Of a stretch of 64,000 bases of DNA, positions 17,958 to 25,343 are shown one piece after another (position 1 is the first letter of the stretch; every line of letters starts with the position of its first letter). The notes under the pieces are model-generated. The model did not search any database. It worked only from the letters and a program-made list of their open reading frames with translations, and was not told the DNA's origin. This stretch comes from Tenacibaculum tangerinum (lineage in GTDB: Bacteria; Bacteroidota; Bacteroidia; Flavobacteriales; Flavobacteriaceae), in assembly GCF_029853675.1 (NCBI RefSeq), contig NZ_CP122539.1, forward strand, positions 791,001 to 855,000, read 5' to 3'. The translations under genes and the position numbers were made by a program.

Positions 17958-20329
17958 AGATAAAATTAAGTGTACTTTTTCTATGCTTAGCAATGTCTAT
18001 TTTTTCTCAGGAAAAAGTAGACATTACTTTTGTTGAAGCCCCCTTGCAAGATGTTTTAAAACAAATGGAAGCAAGTTTTGGGGTAAAATTTTCTTTCAAT
18101 CCAGAAATTATAAAAGAAAAGAGCTTCTCTTTTACAAAAAAAGAATGTGAATTAGTATATCTTATAAATGAAATTGAGCGAAAAACTCCTTTAATTTTTA
18201 ATCAAATTAATGAGCGTTATTATTATATAACCAAGAACTCTAATTTCAATCCAAACGAATACAATTTATTAAACGAGGTTCTTGTTACAAATCATATCAA
18301 GTCAGGTATTAATAAGAAACGAAATGGTACCATAACCGTTCATCCTAAAGATTTAGGCGTTTTACCTGGCTTAACAGAGCCTGATGTGTTAGAAAGTTTA
18401 AAAATTATTCCGGGTGTTCAAAGTCCTGATGAAACTGCTGCTGGTGTGTACATAAGAGGGGGTACCCCAAACCAGAATCTAATTTTGTGGGATGGAATAA
18501 AAATGTATTACTCTGGTCATTTTTTCGGAATGATTTCAGCATTCAATCCATATGTAACTGAAGAAATCACGCTCTCTAAAAGCGGTACAAGTGCCAGATA
18601 CGGAAATAGAGTTTCTGGTGTAATAGATATTAAATCAAACAATGAAATTCCTAAAAAAACTACAGGAAATTTTGGTTTGAACATGACACATGCTGATGCC
18701 TATGTAAACATACCTGTTTCTAAAAAAGCATCCTTTTTATTATCAATGAGAAGGTCTTATGCTAATATTATCAAGACACCAACTTTTAATAACATATCTA
18801 CAAGAGTATTTCAAACATTTGACGTTAATCAAGAAAAAAACATTTTTGGTAATGGAATAAAATTTAACAGAGAAAATAATTTTAATTTTGCTGATTATAC
18901 GGCAAAACTAAACTTTTCTCTTACTGAAGAAGAGCAATTGTCTCTAAGTTTTTTATATACAAAAAACAAATTGTTTAATAGTTTTGAAATTCCTGATTAT
19001 AAAGATTTTTATACTGACGATTTGAGTATTAAAAATGCTGGTTTTGGGATACAGTGGACAAAAAAGGTGTCGGAAAGGCTAACACATCACATAAAGGGAT
19101 ACTTTTCAAGTTTTAAACTAAATTATACCGGAAAATACAATTATATAGATAACTTTCTTATTTTCTTCTCATCAAAAAACAACTTAATTAACGATGTAGG
19201 TGTATCTTATAATTTTAACTATGAGTTAAACGACAAGGCTAGTATTTTTGCTGGATATGACTTTACTTCTACAGAATCTGAATATGAACTAAAATATTTA
19301 TACGATATTCAAAACCAAAATGTTTTTAATTCGCTAGAAGAAAATAATGGCAACAATAATACTAGCTCTCTTTTTGGGGAGTTTATATATGATAATGACA
19401 ACTGGAATATAAATTTAGGAACTCGTCTTAATTACTTTTCTAAGATTGATAAATATGTAATAGAACCAAGGTTGTATCTTGAAAAAAAAATTACGCAGCA
19501 TTTAAGAGCCAAAGCATCTTTCGAGCAAAAACACCAAACCTTAGTTCAAATAATAGAATTTCAAACAGCTAGCCTAGGGTTTGATTTAGAAAATCAATTA
19601 TGGACACAAGTAAATAACGATAATGTTCCTCTACAAAAAAGTTTACAGGTTTCTTCTGGAATTCTTTTTAACAAAGATAACTGGAGTATTGATATCGAAC
19701 CTTATTATAAAAAGGTTAGTGGTATGACTTCACTAACTAGCGGTTACAATGATCAATCAAATGATTTTTCTAATGGTGAAGGAAAAATATATGGGGTTGA
19801 TGTTTTGGTACATAAAAAATTCAACAATTACAGAACATGGATTAACTATTCTTACACCAAAAATAGGTTTAAGTTTTTAGATTTAGAGAATACATTCTTT
19901 CCTGCAAACCACGATATAACCAACTATTTTTCTTGGTCTCAAGCGTACAAATTGAATAATTACGAATTTTCATTGGGTTGGATTCTAAGAACTGGAAATC
20001 CATATACGGAAATTAATGAATTTGTAACTGATGAAAATGGCCAAAACCCTATTATTTACTTAGATTGGGAAAATATCAATGCTTTAAGACTTCCTAGATA
20101 TAGTAGGTTTGATGCCTCTGTAACCTATTCTTTTAACCTTTCTGACAAATGGAAAAGTAAAATCGGTTTTTCTTTGTTAAATATTTTTGACAGAAAAAAC
20201 ATACTAAATAGAACCTACAACACAGTTCCTTTTATAAATTCTCAAAACAACTTAAAGTATCAATTAAAAGAAGTAGATAAAGTTTCGTTAGGTATAACCC
20301 CTAACTTTGTTTTTAGAGTTAGTTTTTAG
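17954..20329 (+). CDS. TonB-dependent receptor with signalling STN domain
   Basis: Outer-membrane ligand-gated channel. It has a signal peptide (LSVLFLCLAMSIFSQ), then a secretin/TonB N-terminal (STN) signalling domain at about residues 20-105 (FVEAPLQDVLKQMEASFGVK). The plug follows (VLESLKIIPGVQSPDETAAG, then GVYIRGGTPNQNLILWDG), and then a beta-barrel to residue 791 with aromatic ending FVFRVSF. It is shorter than typical SusC (about 1000) and has no SusD partner, so glycan uptake is not indicated. A siderophore, peptide or other small ligand is more likely. Confidence 0.92.
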   Translation: MKIKLSVLFLCLAMSIFSQEKVDITFVEAPLQDVLKQMEASFGVKFSFNPEIIKEKSFSFTKKECELVYLINEIERKTPLIFNQINERYYYITKNSNFNPNEYNLLNEVLVTNHIKSGINKKRNGTITVHPKDLGVLPGLTEPDVLESLKIIPGVQSPDETAAGVYIRGGTPNQNLILWDGIKMYYSGHFFGMISAFNPYVTEEITLSKSGTSARYGNRVSGVIDIKSNNEIPKKTTGNFGLNMTHADAYVNIPVSKKASFLLSMRRSYANIIKTPTFNNISTRVFQTFDVNQEKNIFGNGIKFNRENNFNFADYTAKLNFSLTEEEQLSLSFLYTKNKLFNSFEIPDYKDFYTDDLSIKNAGFGIQWTKKVSERLTHHIKGYFSSFKLNYTGKYNYIDNFLIFFSSKNNLINDVGVSYNFNYELNDKASIFAGYDFTSTESEYELKYLYDIQNQNVFNSLEENNGNNNTSSLFGEFIYDNDNWNINLGTRLNYFSKIDKYVIEPRLYLEKKITQHLRAKASFEQKHQTLVQIIEFQTASLGFDLENQLWTQVNNDNVPLQKSLQVSSGILFNKDNWSIDIEPYYKKVSGMTSLTSGYNDQSNDFSNGEGKIYGVDVLVHKKFNNYRTWINYSYTKNRFKFLDLENTFFPANHDITNYFSWSQAYKLNNYEFSLGWILRTGNPYTEINEFVTDENGQNPIIYLDWENINALRLPRYSRFDASVTYSFNLSDKWKSKIGFSLLNIFDRKNILNRTYNTVPFINSQNNLKYQLKEVDKVSLGITPNFVFRVSF

Positions 20330-20430
20330 TCGCAGGGCGGATAGCCAAGGGTTTTAATCTCCAAGACTTACCTCGAAACTCTTAAATAGCTTTTTTGTAT
20401 ACCCAGTATGCTCTCATCGTGTAGTTTATT

Positions 20431-20466
20431 AAAAAAGACTTTACTTTCGATGTAAAGCCTTTTTTA
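20431..20466. terminator. Bidirectional terminator between convergent genes
   Basis: GACTTTAC and TGTAAAGCC form a stem around TTTCGA, flanked by A6 on one side and T7 on the other, so it can stop transcripts from both the TonB receptor and the GlmU-like gene. Confidence 0.8.
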
Positions 20467-20469
20467 AGT

Positions 20470-21645
20470 TTAGTAGTTTCTATACTGTTTTGTTTCTTCA
20501 AAAACGTGTTCTAAAATTTGCTTTTCTCTTTCATCAAATTCAATACCTCTTCTTTGCATTACAACCTCTGCAACTTCAAAAACTTTATTGGTTTTATATT
20601 CTGTAAAGCCAGAAGCTCCGCCCCAACTGTATGAAGGAACAAAATTTCTAGGAAATCCACTTCCAAAAATATTCGCTGACACCCCCACTACGGTTCCTGT
20701 ATTGAACATCGTATTAATTCCGCATTTAGAATGGTCTCCCATCATTAAACCACAAAATTGCAATCCTGTTTTGGCAAAACGTCCTGTTTCGTAATTCCAT
20801 AGTTTTACTTCAGCATAGTTATTTTTAAGGTTTGAATTGTTGCTATCTGCTCCTATATTACACCATTCTCCAAGCACCGAATTTCCTAAAAAACCATCGT
20901 GTCCTTTGTTAGAATATCCAAACAACACCGAATTGTTTACCTCCCCTCCTACCTTACAGTAAGGCCCAAAAGTGGTTGCTCCATATATTTTAGCTCCTAA
21001 TTTTAACACCGAATGTGCGCACATAGCCAAAGCACCACGTACTACTACGCCTTCCATAATTTCGGCATTCTTTCCTATATAAATGGGTCCTGTAGCGGCA
21101 TTCAAAGTGGCAAAAGTCAATTTAGCTCCTTTTTCAACAAAAATGTCATTTCTATTTACACAATTTACAGTTTCAGGGATGGGTGCTGATTTTCTTCCTT
21201 CAGTAATTAAATCAAAGTCTGCACGAATAGCCTTATCGTTTGATGAAAAAATATCCCATGTATTTTTAATTTGAATAATATCATCTTCAAATTCAAGAGC
21301 TTCATAAGATGAAAAATCAACTTCATCTTGTGTATCTTTAGTATAAAAAGCAATGACATCTTCCCCTTTAAAAATTGCCTGATTGGCTTGTAGGTTTTTC
21401 ACCATTTCAACCAACGGTTTTGTAGGCAAGAAAGAAGCATTTAACAATATATTTTCTTCCATTTCAACCATAGGATATTTTTCTTCTAAATACGCTTCTG
21501 TTATAGTCGTCGTAGTTAGCCCTAAATATTTTTCCCATTTTTCCCTAATCGTTAAAATCCCTACTCTAATATCTGCTACTGGTCGTGTATAGGTAAATGG
21601 CAACAAAGCTGTTCGAACATCACCATCAAATAAAATATAATTCAT
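20470..21645 (-). CDS. GlmU-like putative sugar-nucleotidyltransferase
   Basis: The 391-residue protein combines a degenerate nucleotidyltransferase-like N-terminus (MNYILFDGDVRTALLPFTYT) with a C-terminal left-handed beta-helix of hexapeptide repeats (for example IYIGKNAEIMEGVVVRG, YCKVGGEVNNSVLFG). It is the widespread Bacteroidetes GlmU-family protein, distinct from true GlmU (about 450 residues), and the N-terminal signature loop is not the canonical one. A role in UDP-sugar synthesis is suggested by family only. Confidence 0.8.
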   Translation of the reverse strand: MNYILFDGDVRTALLPFTYTRPVADIRVGILTIREKWEKYLGLTTTTITEAYLEEKYPMVEMEENILLNASFLPTKPLVEMVKNLQANQAIFKGEDVIAFYTKDTQDEVDFSSYEALEFEDDIIQIKNTWDIFSSNDKAIRADFDLITEGRKSAPIPETVNCVNRNDIFVEKGAKLTFATLNAATGPIYIGKNAEIMEGVVVRGALAMCAHSVLKLGAKIYGATTFGPYCKVGGEVNNSVLFGYSNKGHDGFLGNSVLGEWCNIGADSNNSNLKNNYAEVKLWNYETGRFAKTGLQFCGLMMGDHSKCGINTMFNTGTVVGVSANIFGSGFPRNFVPSYSWGGASGFTEYKTNKVFEVAEVVMQRRGIEFDEREKQILEHVFEETKQYRNY

Positions 21646-21714
21646 TTTAATCGTTTTTTGAAGTAACGCAAACTTACTACTTTCAATTCATTTTACAAGT
21701 CAAAATATAAACCT

Positions 21715-21722
21715 TACTTTTG
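21715..21722 (+). promoter_or_regulatory. Candidate -7 box
   Basis: TACTTTTG fits TAnnTTTG and lies 29 bases before the ATG at 21751. It supports that start over an upstream in-frame TTG at 21733. Confidence 0.45.
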
Positions 21723-21750
21723 TAAAGTAACATTGTTCAACATTTTAATT

Positions 21751-22125
21751 ATGAGAAAAATTCTAGGACTAGTTTTATTAGGTATTGCACTTATAGCTAC
21801 CTTATACTACGCATTTGTTTATTTTGTTCCTTATAGTGAAGGGGTTCGCTCTGGCGAACTTATAAAAATTAGCCACAAAGGTGTGATTATAAAAACTTGG
21901 GAAGGAGAAATTAGTCAGGGAATTTCTGGTGCTCAAATTTTCTCTTTTTCGGTAGAAGAAAGTGAAAAAGAGGTTATTAATAAGCTCCAAGAATATCAAG
22001 GCAGGTATGTTAAAGTTGCTTACAAAGAACGTTACGGAAAAATTTTCTGGCTAGGAGACACTAAATATTTTATTACCAACGTTCAAGAGGAGCAGTCTCC
22101 TCATTTTAGGGGAAATGAACAATAA
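21751..22125 (+). CDS. Small membrane-anchored protein of unknown function
   Basis: 124 residues with an N-terminal membrane segment (ILGLVLLGIALIATLYYAFV) and a small exported domain (SGELIKISHKGVIIKTWEGE). Close relatives are common in Flavobacteriaceae and have sometimes been labelled 6-phosphogluconate dehydrogenase, which nothing in this sequence supports. Its end overlaps the thioesterase start by 11 bases, so the two are probably co-translated. Confidence 0.8.
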   Translation: MRKILGLVLLGIALIATLYYAFVYFVPYSEGVRSGELIKISHKGVIIKTWEGEISQGISGAQIFSFSVEESEKEVINKLQEYQGRYVKVAYKERYGKIFWLGDTKYFITNVQEEQSPHFRGNEQ

Positions 22126-22663
22126 GGAGTATAAAAATATAGAAGATACTCACATTACCATTTCAGAGTTAATGTTGCCTTCGCATGCCAATTTTAGTGG
22201 TAAAATTCATGGTGGGTACATTTTAAAGTTAATGGATCAAATTGCTTTTGCTTGTGCTTCTAAACACTCGGGTACCTATTGCGTAACTGCTTCTGTTGAT
22301 ACGGTTAATTTTATTAATCCTATCGAAGTGGGTAAACTAGTTACTATGAAAGCTTCTATTAACTACGTAGGAAAAACCTCGATGGTAATTGGTATAAGAG
22401 TAGAAGCTCAAAATATTCAAACAGGAGAAACCAAACATTGCAATTCTTCTTACTTCACTATGGTGGCTAAAAATGATAATGGTGAGAATGCTAGAGTTCC
22501 AGGAATTATCATTAATAGCCAAAATGAAATGCGCCGCTTTTTAGAAGCGATTCATAGAATAAAGATGAAAAAAAATAGGCAAGAAAAGTTTGATATTGAC
22601 AATTTCAAGCCTGAAAATCATCTTGATGAGTTAAGAAACTACAACGTAAAGATTAATTTGTAA
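22115..22663 (+). CDS. Acyl-CoA thioesterase, hotdog fold (YciA/ACOT type)
   Basis: Hydrolyses acyl-CoA esters. The hotdog signature HANFSGKIHGGYILKLMDQI includes the catalytic-Asp region, followed by TASVDTVNFINPIEVGKLVT. The 182 residues are a normal length, with a basic C-terminal tail beyond the domain. It overlaps the upstream membrane protein gene. Chain-length preference cannot be read. Confidence 0.9.
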   Translation: MNNKEYKNIEDTHITISELMLPSHANFSGKIHGGYILKLMDQIAFACASKHSGTYCVTASVDTVNFINPIEVGKLVTMKASINYVGKTSMVIGIRVEAQNIQTGETKHCNSSYFTMVAKNDNGENARVPGIIINSQNEMRRFLEAIHRIKMKKNRQEKFDIDNFKPENHLDELRNYNVKINL

Positions 22664-22770
22664 TCGTGTTTTAAATCATATTCAGTAAACAGAGCATCTA
22701 CATGATGACCATTATTCAACAAACTGACAATTGCGGTTTTAAATTCTTTATCAAATCCAACTCTAGACAT
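22639..22770 (-). pseudogene. Remnant of an IS3-type transposase OrfA
   Basis: A 43-codon frame starts MSRVGFDKEFKTAIVSLLNN, which resembles the first helix of IS3-family OrfA proteins. It then runs into a stop inside the convergent thioesterase gene. No OrfB or terminal repeats remain. It marks past insertion at the left edge of a small accessory patch. The family call rests on a short stretch only. Confidence 0.4.
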
Positions 22771-22972
22771 AATGTTTAGTTTATGCAAAAATCTCTATTT
22801 AATCTCTACCAACAAAAGTAGTTGTTCCACGTTTAATTTCCATACTAACCATAGCCGAGACGTTGTGCTCAATTAAAATCAATATCAATTTATTTTTATC
22901 ATTTTAAAATAAAAATTTATTGTTTTTCAATAATTTTTTTATATTTATTGTAAATAATAACTATTTTGATTT
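22664..22972. other. Accessory gap with scraps of genes
   Basis: Besides the OrfA remnant, the minus strand at 22799-22870 reads EHNVSAMVSMEIKRGTTTFV then GRD and a stop. This looks like the C-terminus of a lost gene, but I do not recognise it. The right half (22880-22970) is very AT-rich and probably holds the promoter of the next gene. Confidence 0.35.
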
Positions 22973-23479
22973 ATGGACACACCTAAAACCTTATTCTCGA
23001 CACTAAATGCTTTTATTTTTTTAATTATAATAGCAATTTCATTTGGATTGATGCTAACAATCTTATCAGCATTTGGGACTATTCCAGATAGCATGTTTAA
23101 AAGTGAAGTATCTTTTCCGGAATTAGATTGGGTAGTTTATCTATTTATGACATTGAACTTAATAGTTTATGGGGTATTTGTTTATGGCCTTTTCAAGCTG
23201 AGAAAGGTATCAAAGTTATTTTTAAATGGTACTTTTTACGATTTAGAATTGGGTAAGAATTGTAGTTTAGCTGGTAAATCCTTTATTTTATCAGGAGTAT
23301 TTTGGTGTCTTTTCGATGGGCTTAGTTCTATTTATTTCAAAAATGAATTTTCAATAGGAGTAAGCGATAAGACATTTATTTATCTTTTCTTTATTGTTAT
23401 GGGCTTATTCTTAATGCTTACAAGCAAATTATTTGACAGAGCTTTGGAACTGAAGAAGGAAAACGATTTAACTATTTAA
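22973..23479 (+). CDS. DUF2975 four-helix membrane protein
   Basis: 168 residues with four membrane segments (residues about 10-32, 52-74, 100-118 and 130-152) and the pattern of DUF2975 proteins (FKLRKVSKLFLNGTFYDLE). These proteins are usually paired with a small XRE regulator, as here two bases downstream. Function of the pair is unknown. Confidence 0.8.
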   Translation: MDTPKTLFSTLNAFIFLIIIAISFGLMLTILSAFGTIPDSMFKSEVSFPELDWVVYLFMTLNLIVYGVFVYGLFKLRKVSKLFLNGTFYDLELGKNCSLAGKSFILSGVFWCLFDGLSSIYFKNEFSIGVSDKTFIYLFFIVMGLFLMLTSKLFDRALELKKENDLTI

Positions 23480-23481
23480 TT

Positions 23482-23685
23482 ATGGCCATAATCGTAAATT
23501 TAGATATAATGCTTGCAAAACGTAAAGTAAAAAGCAAAGAACTTGCTGAGGCAATTGGAATTACACAGGCGAACTTATCTATTTTGAAATCAGGAAAAGC
23601 AAAAGCAATTAGATTTACAACACTTTCTGCTATTTGTAAGGAATTGAATTGCCAGCCAAGTGATATTTTAGAATATAAAGAATAA
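23482..23685 (+). CDS. Small XRE/YozG-type helix-turn-helix regulator
   Basis: 67 residues that are essentially one Cro/C1-type HTH domain: LDIMLAKRKVKSKELAEAIG, then ITQANLSILKSGKAKAIRFT, then LSAICKELNCQPSDILEY. It begins two bases after the DUF2975 stop, so they form one translational unit. It probably controls its own operon. Confidence 0.88.
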   Translation: MAIIVNLDIMLAKRKVKSKELAEAIGITQANLSILKSGKAKAIRFTTLSAICKELNCQPSDILEYKE

Positions 23686-23720
23686 AAACATTATTTTAAT
23701 ATATATAAATGAGCACAATA

Positions 23721-23830
23721 CGAGCTATAAACAATGCTCTTTTTAGTTTTTTAGAAAGCTACTTTTATATTCAATTTTTCGTGCTTTCATCAAATAACAA
23801 GAATTAAGACGCCGCACTGCTTTTAGCTCG
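23721..23830. repeat. 110-bp imperfect palindrome between cargo genes
   Basis: CGAGCTATAAACAATGC (23721-23737) and GCACTGCTTTTAGCTCG (23814-23830) pair at 14 of 17 positions across a 76-base AT-rich spacer. The design (palindrome directly after one gene and just before the next, same-strand gene) matches the boundaries in the 51.5-64 kb array, although no GTT-type right site is evident here. Confidence 0.6.
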
Positions 23831-23869
23831 AAGACATTACTCACAATTAGAAACAAACGAAAAAAAACA

Positions 23870-24331
23870 ATGATTACAGGACTATATGAAACCCATTTAT
23901 TTGTTGCAAATCTTGAGCTTTCGATTGAATTTTATAAAAATATTTTAGGCCTTGAACAATGCTATTTTGAAGAAGAAAGGCGAGCAGCCTTTTTTTGGAT
24001 TGGCGAACCAAAGGAATCAATGTTAGGCCTTTGGGAAAAGCCTAAATCTGAAATTGACAGAAGACATTTTGCGTTTAAGTGTGATAAAAATTTTATAATT
24101 AATGAAGCGACAGCATTTTTAAAAGAACACGGACTAAATCCATTTAACTTTTTGAATGACGGAACTGACCAACCAATGGTATTTGCTTGGGTGCCTGCAA
24201 TTGCAATTTATTTTGACGACCCAGACGGACATCATTTAGAATTTATTTCGGTATTAGACGGAAAAGGAAAGCCAGAAAATGGAATAATCTCGTATGAACG
24301 ATGGCTGGAATTGGAAACAAAAGAAAAATAA
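23870..24331 (+). CDS. VOC-superfamily (glyoxalase/bleomycin-resistance-like) protein
   Basis: 153 residues with paired beta-alpha-beta-beta-beta units. The N-terminal metal-ligand position is in ETHLFVANLELSIEFYKNI. The C-terminal unit ends with IYFDDPDGHHLEFISVLDGK, where His and Glu can bind metal. It could be a lyase, dioxygenase or resistance protein; substrate unknown. The gene stands alone, preceded by a palindrome, and looks like a mobile cargo gene. Confidence 0.85.
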   Translation: MITGLYETHLFVANLELSIEFYKNILGLEQCYFEEERRAAFFWIGEPKESMLGLWEKPKSEIDRRHFAFKCDKNFIINEATAFLKEHGLNPFNFLNDGTDQPMVFAWVPAIAIYFDDPDGHHLEFISVLDGKGKPENGIISYERWLELETKEK

Positions 24332-24602
24332 CGTCACAAAATAACGTATATAGGCTTCCCAAAAAAATGGGAAGTTTACATGGATTTTGAATTTAGACAA
24401 TGGCTGGGGAAGATTTTTTCTATATTTGAAAAAAGAACAGGAAGGTCAATTTGTTAAGGTTTTAATGAATAAATTAAAAAAATTATCGCTTTAAAAGCGA
24501 CGAACCAGCTCTATAGAATATGTTGCAAAAACCATTTTTAACATCCATACCCAAAACAAACTACAAAATGGGGAGATTGTGGATATTCGGGATTTTTAAA
24601 CC
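24332..24602. other. Intergenic accessory stretch
   Basis: Holds a hairpin CTTCCCA/TGGGAAG at 24355-24374, probably the end of the VOC transcript, just after a CACAAAATAACGTATATAGG stretch that resembles the left arm of the cassette-type palindromes, but with no matching right arm. The remaining 220 bases contain no recognisable gene. Confidence 0.4.
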
Positions 24603-25343
24603 ATGAAGTTAAAATTCAGAAAAGCTTTGATGCTTTTAACTATCTGCTTTACATTATATTTTTCATATAGTAACTACAGAATTAATGGTACATGGGTAAA
24701 ATCATCTGAAAAACGGACCGAAGGAGTGTCTATTATTGATTTCAGCTTTTTTGAAAGAAGTGAATACTACCCTAGTTCTTTTGGTAATAATATAATAGAC
24801 CAAACTACCATTAGTTTTGGTAAAATTATTTTTTTATTTAATACTGATACCCTGAACTATCGAAATACTATATCTATTAAGCAAATCGACGGAGATAGCA
24901 TCGTTTTTGATAATTTCCCATACTACGAAACCTCTACATATAAAAAAATACCAGATTATTTAAAACAAAAAAGAATTGTAAAATTATACGATAAGCTTTA
25001 CAAATTAAAGTATAGATATAAAGATTCTACCTATATAGACACTGTATTCTTCTCTAGAAAATACTTCCTAAACAAAGCGAAACTAAAAGCTAATGATTGG
25101 AGAGTAAGTAAATATGAAACTTTCAATATTAATGATTTTAAAATAATCTTGTTTGATTTAAACTCATACGCCATATTGAGAGAAGAAAATAATGAATTAT
25201 TCTTTTACCAATTAGGAAGAAAGAAAAGAGAGCTAAGAAAAGTTAATCTACAAAAAATTCCTCTTAATAATTTGAAAAGTGAAATAAATAAAGCTATTAA
25301 AGATTATGAAAAACAAAGCCCTAATAAGCATCCACATCAATAA
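24603..25343 (+). CDS. Membrane-anchored protein of unknown function
   Basis: 246 residues with an N-terminal signal or anchor (ALMLLTICFTLYFSYSNY) and a lysine- and tyrosine-rich exported part (INGTWVKSSEKRTEGVSIID may begin a lipocalin-like strand pattern). No family recognised. Its last 23 bases overlap the end of priA on the other strand, suggesting that the gene was brought in or extended next to priA. Confidence 0.7.
   Translation: MKLKFRKALMLLTICFTLYFSYSNYRINGTWVKSSEKRTEGVSIIDFSFFERSEYYPSSFGNNIIDQTTISFGKIIFLFNTDTLNYRNTISIKQIDGDSIVFDNFPYYETSTYKKIPDYLKQKRIVKLYDKLYKLKYRYKDSTYIDTVFFSRKYFLNKAKLKANDWRVSKYETFNINDFKIILFDLNSYAILREENNELFFYQLGRKKRELRKVNLQKIPLNNLKSEINKAIKDYEKQSPNKHPHQ

Noticed and set aside
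20330..20430. Possible structured RNA after the TonB receptor
   Set aside because: No tRNA, riboswitch or known fold; only the terminator further right is convincing.
21751..22125. 6-phosphogluconate dehydrogenase
   Set aside because: 124 residues, membrane anchor, no nucleotide-binding motif; such a label would be a misannotation.
22973..23685. Toxin-antitoxin pair
   Set aside because: DUF2975 with a YozG-type regulator is a recurrent pair with no toxic domain; the four membrane helices are too large for a typical type I or II toxin.
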